DNA of 64,000 nucleotides, taken from Kitasatospora sp. GAS204B. GTDB taxonomy: Bacteria > Actinomycetota > Actinomycetes > Streptomycetales > Streptomycetaceae. This document shows positions 58,297 through 64,000 of the stretch, in pieces; within the stretch, counting starts at the first letter, position 1; every line of letters begins with the position of its first letter. The position numbers and the translations under genes are program-made. Where the stretch lies: positions 1 through 64,000 of the forward strand of contig NZ_JARZAG010000012.1 of the NCBI RefSeq assembly GCF_029892155.1, written 5' to 3'. A model generated the notes under the pieces. It was not told where the DNA came from. It searched no databases and worked only from the letters and a program-made list of their open reading frames with translations.

Positions 58297-58837
58297 AGGG
58301 AAACCCAGTGGGAACTCCCTGCTGCGGGCGGCAGAGTCTCCCTCATCGGCGAGTGGCAGCGGGGCTACCCTGACGACCGGCGCACAGCCGAGCAGCGCGC
58401 CAAGAAGGCAGCCGACCACATGGGCTGGGACTTCGAGTACACGGCCGGCCGGGTGATGGCCCAGCTGACCGGTGAGCACGTCATCCTCCAGGACGACGGG
58501 AGCTCGCACAGCATGCCAGACATCCGGATCGAGTACGCGGACGGCCGGGTCGGCTTCGGCGAGTGCTGGATGGACCTGGACCAACACCCCATGCCGAGGT
58601 CTCCGGCGGTCTCGCCAGAGAGCGGTCTTCGATGGCCGACCCGGGCTGCAGCCGGGTCTGGACAGCTCGCGTCAACGGCGACTTCCGGCTGAAGAACCGT
58701 CAGGTCTCTGACTACCGCAGCTGCTCGGCGAGCTAAAGGCCGAGGGTAAAACGCCCGCGATGATGGGTGAGCGCTGTCTGGTATGGAGCCCGGTCGAGGG
58801 CTGGTTCAACCCGACCGGCCGCTGGGCGGCCAGCTGA
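58297..58837 (+). pseudogene. Decayed Streptomyces hypothetical gene (at least two frameshifts)
   Basis: Three blocks in three frames read as one protein: EWQRGYPDDRRTAEQRAKKA through HMGWDFEYTAG to IRIEYADGRVGFGECWMDLD (frame of 58420), then EVSGGLARERSSMADPGCSR to VNGDFRLKNRQ (frame of 58593, stops at 58734), then LLGELKAEGKTPAMMGERCL and VWSPVEGWFNPTGRWAAS (frame of 58721, stops at 58837). The pattern DIRIEYADGRVGFGE early and a RCLVW...GWF end resembles a hypothetical family common in streptomycete accessory regions. The middle is also shorter than expected, so a deletion is likely. Confidence 0.75.
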
Positions 58838-58935
58838 CCGGCAGAACCTGCTGCGCAGGCTCCGGCCCGGCGACGTGACCGAACCGGGGCCTGCACACGG
58901 CTACTTCAGCAGCCTCGTCATGCGGGCCGGGCGGG

Positions 58936-59382
58936 TCAGGACAGGTTCAGCGCCGGCGACTCCGTCGGCCCATACCAGTTGAGGCCGTCAGGGGTGAAGG
59001 ACATGTCGACGTAGTAGGTGTTTCCGGTTGCCTGCTGTCCGAACGAGATGTTGTCCAAAGCGGTGCACTGCCCTGCGGGTATCGCCCACTGCGTCTGGGA
59101 CGGGTCGCAAAAGGAGGAGATCTCCGCAACGATCTGCCCGTTGTGGACGAGCTGCAAGTCGACCGAACGCACCAGTCCGCTACCGCTGAGGTAGCCGCTG
59201 CCGTTGACCGTGGCGCCGCTGGAACTGATGCACGGCCTGGTGGACACATTCAAGCCGCTGTACGAGTACCAGGCGCGGCACCCGCCACCGGTGGACGCGT
59301 GCGCTGCCGAGGCAAGCGCCAGCGGCGCGGCCAGCGCGGCCGCCGCGACTACGGCGACGCGGACTTTCGATCGGTTCTGCAT
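58936..59382 (-). CDS. Small secreted protein A
   Basis: 148 residues from the ATG at 59382 (GGAGGGA eight bases upstream). A clear signal peptide (VRVAVVAAAALAAPLALASAAHA) precedes a mature part of about 120 residues, with four cysteines (GGGCRAWYSYS, RPCISSSG, SSFCDPSQ, AGQCTALD) placed for two disulfides and a beta-rich pattern. It is a secreted, probably extracellular protein of unknown function. It lies near another small secreted protein and a secreted glycosidase, all on the same strand. Confidence 0.78.
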   Translation of the reverse strand: MQNRSKVRVAVVAAAALAAPLALASAAHASTGGGCRAWYSYSGLNVSTRPCISSSGATVNGSGYLSGSGLVRSVDLQLVHNGQIVAEISSFCDPSQTQWAIPAGQCTALDNISFGQQATGNTYYVDMSFTPDGLNWYGPTESPALNLS

Positions 59383-59692
59383 AGCTCTGAGTCCCTCCGT
59401 GGGTCCAAGGTTGTACGTCAACATACGGATGGGCCAACTCGATCACGCCCCCCGGCGCCACTGTAGCCACCTGCATGGGAAACTGAAAAGAGATCAGCAG
59501 CCTAGTGCTCCAGTGAGAGTTCTCCATGTGCCCTGGTCAGTGGCCTGGGGACGGTGAGTGTATCGAGGCTGCGGCGTGGGTGGGGCACATGGAAAACCTA
59601 TTAGGAAGCCGGCCGAAACGGCCCGCCGGATGACCAACGGACCGTCACGAAAGATCGAGGCCAGGGCGCTGTCCGTTGCACTCGCGCTTTGA
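59383..59692. other. Intergenic region
   Basis: About 310 bases between two secreted-protein genes on the same strand. Contains the promoter of protein A. Nothing else supported. Confidence 0.35.
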
Positions 59693-60142
59693 CTACCAGA
59701 CCGGCCGGCTAGGCGAGTAGAACGTCCCGTACTTCTGCCCGTCGATCACGATGAAGCTCTGACCTTGCGCATAGCCATTCGGGAAGGCACTGCTCCCATA
59801 TCCTGCATCGCCATGACAAGGCGTATTGAAAGTGCTGTTTGTCGGATAGCCCTGACAGGTGGCAATATTAAACATGTAGCCACCGCTGTTATACCAGAGC
59901 GTAACCGCGATCCGATGATGCCCATAGTTCACGATGTTTACGTCAGGTGAAGCCCAATACGACGCAAGCACATGAACGCACGTCGACAGGTAGACGTCGT
60001 TCGTAACCTTGCTCTGGTTGCACCAAGTGCCCGTATTACCGGCAGCAGAAGCTGGGGTCGTCCCGACCAGCAGCGCAGTCGCCGCCACTCCGAACGTCAG
60101 CGCACTCGCCATCGACCGTCGAAACTTGCGAGCAGTGCCCAA
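59693..60142 (-). CDS. Small secreted protein B
   Basis: 149 residues from a TTG at 60142 with GGGAGG six bases upstream (ATG at 60112 is a weaker choice). Signal peptide: MASALTFGVAATALLVGTTPASA. The mature part has four cysteines (TWCNQSK, STCVHVL, ATCQGYP, TPCHGDA), a His/Asn/Tyr/Trp-rich beta pattern (VNIVNYGHHRIAVTLWYNSGG) and ends in YGTFYSPSRPVW. A secreted protein of unknown function. Its cysteine layout differs from protein A, so they are not close paralogues. Confidence 0.75.
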   Translation of the reverse strand: MGTARKFRRSMASALTFGVAATALLVGTTPASAAGNTGTWCNQSKVTNDVYLSTCVHVLASYWASPDVNIVNYGHHRIAVTLWYNSGGYMFNIATCQGYPTNSTFNTPCHGDAGYGSSAFPNGYAQGQSFIVIDGQKYGTFYSPSRPVW

Positions 60143-60488
60143 AATGACCTCCCGGCTAGCTCCACCCGCGACCGCCACTGAGAGTGAATACTTGACAGCC
60201 GCGACCTCGTCAATTCTTTCAGGGGGAATCGAGGCGGTCAAGACTTGCGCATGGATACCGTGCAAATAAACTCGAAATGACCAAACTTTGCCAGAAATGA
60301 CATGTTGTATGAAATATGTCAGATGTATTCGGTTTCTTCCTCTGGAAGTGGCCGCCCTTGCCAGGCGTGGCGGACTAATATTCCAGCCGGACTTCTCTAT
60401 TCCCGCTGGTCAACGGGCCTGAGACTGGCCCTGGATGTCTTCGACAGCAACAGCCAGCAGATGCGGCAGCAGCACCTCAAGTATGTGA
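60143..60488. other. Region between GH3 gene and secreted protein B
   Basis: About 345 bases, A/T-rich at 60240-60330, where the promoter of protein B probably lies. A short run in one frame (LRLALDVFDSNSQQMRQQHL near 60430) looks faintly protein-like but has no start or context. Confidence 0.35.
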
Positions 60489-62999
60489 TCACTCAACGCG
60501 CTTGTTCAGAGATCGAACTGACCAATGGTCACGCTCAGCCATCCCGAAATGTTGATCAGAACCGCCAACGAGCGCCGTCGCGGCGAGGCCGTCAGTGGAC
60601 GGTTCGACAGTCCAGGTGAACGACGTCTCGGCCTGGGCGCCGTTCGGGTCCTTCGCGGTTACAGTCACCGTGTTGGTCCCGGCCGTGGTCGGAATGCCGG
60701 TGATCAGGCCCGAGAACGAGAGAGACAGACCGGCAGGCAGATCGGTGGCGCTGTACGCCACTCTCTGTCCGGTCGTCGAGTCGCTTGCGGCGACCTGCAA
60801 TGAGACCGGAGTGCCGGCCGAACCCTCCTGCGGGCCAGGGGCGGTGATCGTCATGAGCTGCCCGAGTTGGTCAGCGCAGATGCTGAGCGTGCCAGTGAGC
60901 TTGAGCCCTGCGGAAGAGTCGGCGTCGCCGACAGCAATGCCGTAATCGCCAGTACTGGTAGCCCAGTTGTTCGTGTCCACGTCCCAGTAACGAAGGCTTC
61001 GCTCGGTGAGCGGGAAGGTGACAGTCTCGCTCTGGCCAGGCTGCAGGTTCACCCGGACGAAGCCCTCAAGCTGCCGCGGCGGCTGCCCGGAAGCAGCCGG
61101 GTCGATGACATACAGCTGGGCGACCTCCGCTCCGGCCCGGGTGCCCGTATTGGTCACGGTCGCGCTCACCGTGGCCTCGCCACCCCGCGGCAAGCGGCTG
61201 ATCTGCAGGTTGCTGAAGGAGAACGTGGTGTAGGAAAGGCCGTAGCCGAATGGGTACTGGGGCGTCAGGCCCTTGCTGTCGTACCAGCGGTAGCCGACAT
61301 CGACGCCCTCCGAGTACTGAGCCTGCCCGTCAACGCCGGGCCATCGCGCGTTCGTGCTCGCCGGGAGCTGGGAGAGCGAGGTCGGGAAGGTCACCGGCAG
61401 GTGGCCGGAGGGGTTGGTGGCGCCGAACAGAACGTTCGCGATGGCGGTGCCGTCCTGCTGCCCTGGGTACCAGGCCTCAAGCACGCCCTTGACCGAGGAG
61501 AGCCAGGGCAGGGTGACCGCGGAGCCGGTGTTGAGCACCACGATCGTGTCCGGGTTCGCCGCGGCCACCGAAGAGATCAGCGCGTTGTCCTCGCTGGGCA
61601 GATCGATGCTCGTCAGGTCGCTTCCTTCGCTCTCCCAGGTGCTGGCGAACACCACCGCGACGCTGGACCTGGCGGCGAGCGCAGCGGCCGAGCTCGGCGA
61701 GGAGCCGTCGTCGTAACTCACGGTCGCACCGCTGGGCGCGGCACTGGTGATCCCCTGCAGCGGCGTGACTGTGCCGCTGGAGTTCACGCCCGCGGTCCCG
61801 CCACCGCCGGTCTGTGCGCTGGTCGAGGCATCCGAGCCGATGACGGCGATGGACGTGTCCGAGGCGCCGAGCGGCAGGACGTTGTCCGAGTTCTTCAGCA
61901 GTACCGTGCCCTCTTCGGCCAGGCGCTCTGCCGTCGCCTGGTGCGAGGCACTGGTCGCGACCTGGGTCGCGGATCCTGTCGCCGGCTTGTCGAACAGCCC
62001 GAAGGCGAACATCTCGGTGAGGATGCGTGAGACGGACGTGTCGATCATGGACTGACTCACCTGACCGGAGGTGACGGCCTGCCGCAGCGCGCTGCCGAAG
62101 TAGGTGTTGTCACCCGGCATGTCCTGGTCCAAGCCCGCGTTCACTGACGGCACGGTGGAGTGTGTGGCGCGCCAGTCGGAGGTGACGAAGCCGGTGAAGC
62201 CGAACTGCCGGCGCAGGACTGAGTTCAGGATCAGCGGGTTCTCGCAGGCGAAGGTCCCATTGATCTGGCTGTAGGAGCACATCACCGAGGAGGGGGCGCC
62301 CTGCTGCACGGCGGTCTGGAAGGCGGGTAGGTAAATCTCCCGCAGCGCCTGGTCGCCGACGATCGCGTCGTCGGCGGGCGTGTTGCGGTTCGTCTCCTGG
62401 TTGTACACAGCGAAGTGCTTGACCTGTGCCATCACCCCGGTGGACTGCACACCGCGGATGTCAGCTGCGCTCATCTGCCCGTTGAGGTACGGGTCCTCAC
62501 CGACCGACTCGAACGCGCGGCCCCAGCGCGGGTCCCGCACGATGTTGATCGTCGGTCCGAGGTCCACAGTCGTGCCCTTGGCGGCCTGCTCCTCACCGAT
62601 GGCCTGGCCGTAGGTCTGCTCCGCTGTGGTGTCCCAGGTCGCGGCGACGCTGACGGGCGCCGGGAACTGGGTGACCCCCGTCATCCAGTCGCTCACGCCG
62701 GCCGGACCGTCCTCCAGGCTCAACGCCGGGATGCACAACGAACCGATCCCCGGCGTAAAGCCGACGTAGCTGGAGCCGCCGGCCCCGGTCATCAGCTGGA
62801 CCTTCTGATTCAGCGTCATCCGCGAGATCACCTCGTTGACGCGCTGAGGGATCGGCGCGCTCGATCCCACCCACGGGCAGGCGGTCGAGACCGCCGCAGC
62901 GGGTGGAGCCACGACATAGGCAGCCGGCAGCGAACCGGACAGAGTGCTCAAGGCCACCGCCATTCGCGCGAGCCACGGTGCGGTGACGATCCTGCGCAT
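60489..62999 (-). CDS. Secreted GH3 glycoside hydrolase (beta-glucosidase-like) with Ig-like tail
   Basis: 836 residues with an N-terminal signal peptide. GH3 motifs: SLEDGPAGV, NIVRDPRWGR (155-161), QVKHFAVYN (Lys194-His195) and the nucleophile Asp275 in GFVTSDWRATHS. The alpha/beta sandwich domain (SIAVIGSDA, LPSEDNALISSVAAANPDTIVVLNTGSAV) and a fibronectin-III-like part (RWYDSKGLTPQYPFGYGLSY onward) follow. The C-terminus adds an Ig-like (He_PIG) domain (GLSLSFSGLITGIPTTAGTNTVTV). It would act on beta-linked glucosides outside the cell. Confidence 0.93.
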   Translation of the reverse strand: MRRIVTAPWLARMAVALSTLSGSLPAAYVVAPPAAAVSTACPWVGSSAPIPQRVNEVISRMTLNQKVQLMTGAGGSSYVGFTPGIGSLCIPALSLEDGPAGVSDWMTGVTQFPAPVSVAATWDTTAEQTYGQAIGEEQAAKGTTVDLGPTINIVRDPRWGRAFESVGEDPYLNGQMSAADIRGVQSTGVMAQVKHFAVYNQETNRNTPADDAIVGDQALREIYLPAFQTAVQQGAPSSVMCSYSQINGTFACENPLILNSVLRRQFGFTGFVTSDWRATHSTVPSVNAGLDQDMPGDNTYFGSALRQAVTSGQVSQSMIDTSVSRILTEMFAFGLFDKPATGSATQVATSASHQATAERLAEEGTVLLKNSDNVLPLGASDTSIAVIGSDASTSAQTGGGGTAGVNSSGTVTPLQGITSAAPSGATVSYDDGSSPSSAAALAARSSVAVVFASTWESEGSDLTSIDLPSEDNALISSVAAANPDTIVVLNTGSAVTLPWLSSVKGVLEAWYPGQQDGTAIANVLFGATNPSGHLPVTFPTSLSQLPASTNARWPGVDGQAQYSEGVDVGYRWYDSKGLTPQYPFGYGLSYTTFSFSNLQISRLPRGGEATVSATVTNTGTRAGAEVAQLYVIDPAASGQPPRQLEGFVRVNLQPGQSETVTFPLTERSLRYWDVDTNNWATSTGDYGIAVGDADSSAGLKLTGTLSICADQLGQLMTITAPGPQEGSAGTPVSLQVAASDSTTGQRVAYSATDLPAGLSLSFSGLITGIPTTAGTNTVTVTAKDPNGAQAETSFTWTVEPSTDGLAATALVGGSDQHFGMAERDHWSVRSLNKRVE

Positions 63000-63339
63000 G
63001 ACGCCTCCGGCTCACGGAAGGGAGATGACTCGCTGGCCCCTGCACACTAATCTGGCGAACCCTCCAGGTCAGAACACGACACCGGAGACGGCGAAGCGAC
63101 GACGCCAGACCAGGTCAGCGCGCATTCCTTATGCCGATTCGCGGAGGAGACACCCCGTCAGCCAATCTCATTGCACGCCATTTCTGCTGGTTGCAGGCCA
63201 ATCAACTGCACCGGTACTGCGCTACCTTGCAGACTGCGCCGGCGCCCGCGGGTGATTGCATAAAGACCTTTACTGCAGCTTCAGGCGCCGCGCACAGCGC
63301 TGCGCGTTTTCAGTGAGACTCCGCCACCCACTGCGCCCG
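63000..63339. other. Intergenic region with recurring ACTGC/TTGCA pentamers
   Basis: About 340 bases between the GH3 start and the SLATT-like stop. Between 63170 and 63345 TTGCA and ACTGC recur roughly ten times with irregular spacing. It should hold the GH3 promoter. No gene is supported. Confidence 0.35.
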
Positions 63340-63855
63340 CTACTGCACAGGAGGAGTCTCAGCGACTGCCTGCTCATAGGAGGTGATACCGGCACCAATT
63401 CGCCGCGAGGCGCGCCGGAAGAGCCTGTTGGGCACCGGTTCGTCCTTGGCGACGATGGATTCTCGCACTTTATTCAACGATCGAACTACTTGTTCCAGCT
63501 CTTCTGCTGCTCTGGAGAGTCCGATTGAAGCCTCTAGCCGCGCATTATGCCTCAGCGCCGTATACTGCCGAGCCGACTCTCGGTAGGAAGCAGCAAGCTT
63601 ACCTGAACCGATAAACGACGCTGTTGCAGCAACTGCTCCGGAGGTCGCAGAGAGGGCACCTCCGAACTTGATGGAAAAAATTGCAGTAGCGATCCCTGAT
63701 GCGGCCGAAATGATCGCCGGAAAGAAGACGATGAACCTTCCCCAGAAGTCTGCCGATTTTGCTGCCTCAAAATATGCCTGGGCGCTATATAGGGCATCGA
63801 TTTCAAGTCTTTTAAGTGCGTCGATGGGAGCGCTTATTTGACCAGAGCTTGACAT
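63340..63855 (-). CDS. SLATT-like two-transmembrane protein (putative abortive-infection effector)
   Basis: 171 residues from the ATG at 63855; a start at 63921 would run into the previous gene. After a short N-terminus (ALKRLEIDALYSAQAYFEAAKSADFW) there are two hydrophobic segments, FIVFFPAIISAASGIATAIFS and GALSATSGAVAATASFIG, then a long helical tail with YRESARQYTALRHNARLEASIGLSRAAEELEQVV. This matches the plan of SLATT proteins, membrane effectors linked with nucleotide-sensing defence systems. The gene is more A/T-rich than its neighbours, which suggests recent transfer. It follows another gene by overlap of about nine bases. Confidence 0.6.
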   Translation of the reverse strand: MSSSGQISAPIDALKRLEIDALYSAQAYFEAAKSADFWGRFIVFFPAIISAASGIATAIFSIKFGGALSATSGAVAATASFIGSGKLAASYRESARQYTALRHNARLEASIGLSRAAEELEQVVRSLNKVRESIVAKDEPVPNRLFRRASRRIGAGITSYEQAVAETPPVQ

Positions 63856-63862
63856 TTTCGCC

Positions 63863-64000
63863 TCACACGATCGGTATATCAGGTTCGCTTTGTAGGTAGG
63901 CGGCAGTAACTCCGAGAGCACCGCTTTCGCTGGATAGGTGCCTGAATATCCTCTTCGGGAAGTATCCAGACTCGTACATGCCGACCATTAGAGCTCTTCG
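63863..64000 (-). CDS. Partial gene upstream of the SLATT-like gene (C-terminal 45 residues)
   Basis: Reading the minus strand from the window edge gives an uninterrupted frame to the TGA at 63863, eight bases downstream of the SLATT-like start codon on the coding strand's reckoning, so the two are tightly packed. The visible end is RRALMVGMYESGYFPKRIFR, then HLSSESGALGVTAAYLQSEP and DIPIV. It looks like coding sequence but is too short to place in a family. If the SLATT call is right, this could be the sensor or nucleotide-synthesising partner. Confidence 0.55.
   Translation of the reverse strand, partial: RRALMVGMYESGYFPKRIFRHLSSESGALGVTAAYLQSEPDIPIV

Noticed and set aside
60302..60488. 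Possible gene fragment (LRLALDVFDSNSQQM) upstream of secreted protein B
   Set aside because: No start, no ribosome site and too short; likely chance.
63170..63345. TTGCA/ACTGC cluster as an operator array
   Set aside because: The spacing is irregular and the pentamer too short to call a motif.

Overview
The window is high-GC actinobacterial DNA, most likely from a Streptomyces or a close relative in the Streptomycetaceae (Kitasatospora, Streptacidiphilus). The evidence is pervasive GC-rich codon use, GTG/TTG starts, and a run of genes in the order familiar from the Streptomyces core chromosome: bldG and its anti-sigma partner, a DEAD/DEAH helicase, a Tad pilus operon, acsA, nhaA, marP, nth, crp, two ArsA-like ATPases, wblA, a class A PBP and tRNA-Pro. 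The assignment rests on reading the sequence; no database search was possible. The first ~170 bases look like a low-quality contig end.

Region 1 (0.3-42.8 kb) is conserved chromosome. bldG and an anti-sigma kinase gene (308-1301) face a helicase (1573-3897). Behind the helicase, on the minus strand, lies a seven-gene Tad/Flp-type pilus operon (10246 down to about 4058) whose genes mostly overlap start-on-stop. Then come a HAD phosphatase, a Fic-like protein with a degenerate motif, a CooC-like MinD ATPase, a SulP transporter fused to a beta-carbonic anhydrase, a GH18 chitinase, a permuted NlpC/P60-like protein, acetyl-CoA synthetase, a two-component pair, NhaA, a holin-X protein, an epoxide-hydrolase-like enzyme, YdjM, MarP, CoA pyrophosphatase, endonuclease III, Crp, an MBL hydrolase, a NUDIX protein, RidA, DUF4177, paired ArsA-like ATPases, WblA, a class A PBP, GatB/YqeY and a metallophosphoesterase. 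Many convergent pairs are separated by strong perfect hairpins.

Region 2 (42.8 to about 57.4 kb or beyond) starts at the 3' end of tRNA-Pro(CGG) and is an actinomycete integrative and conjugative element (AICE). It carries a tyrosine integrase with a LacI-type helix-turn-helix inserted in its catalytic domain, an excisionase, a replication protein that joins a DnaB N-terminal-like domain to a DUF3987-like domain, an FtsK/Tra translocase, DUF2637 and other small membrane (Spd-like) proteins, and three GntR regulators. Between the replication gene and the excisionase gene is a large imperfect palindrome containing ten near-symmetric GTCAGG/CCTGAC boxes centred on base 45021. It is the best candidate for the replication origin or main operator. 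Two homologous hairpin leaders, CTAG-rich operators and other inverted repeats suggest a coordinated regulatory circuit.

Region 3 (57.4-64 kb) is accessory DNA: a TTA-containing hypothetical gene, a multiply frameshifted pseudogene, two small secreted proteins, a secreted GH3 glycosidase and, at the right edge, a probable SLATT-type two-transmembrane effector preceded by the tail of another gene. The last two may form a defence system cut by the window. I found no second copy of the tRNA 3' end, so the right border of the mobile element is not defined.
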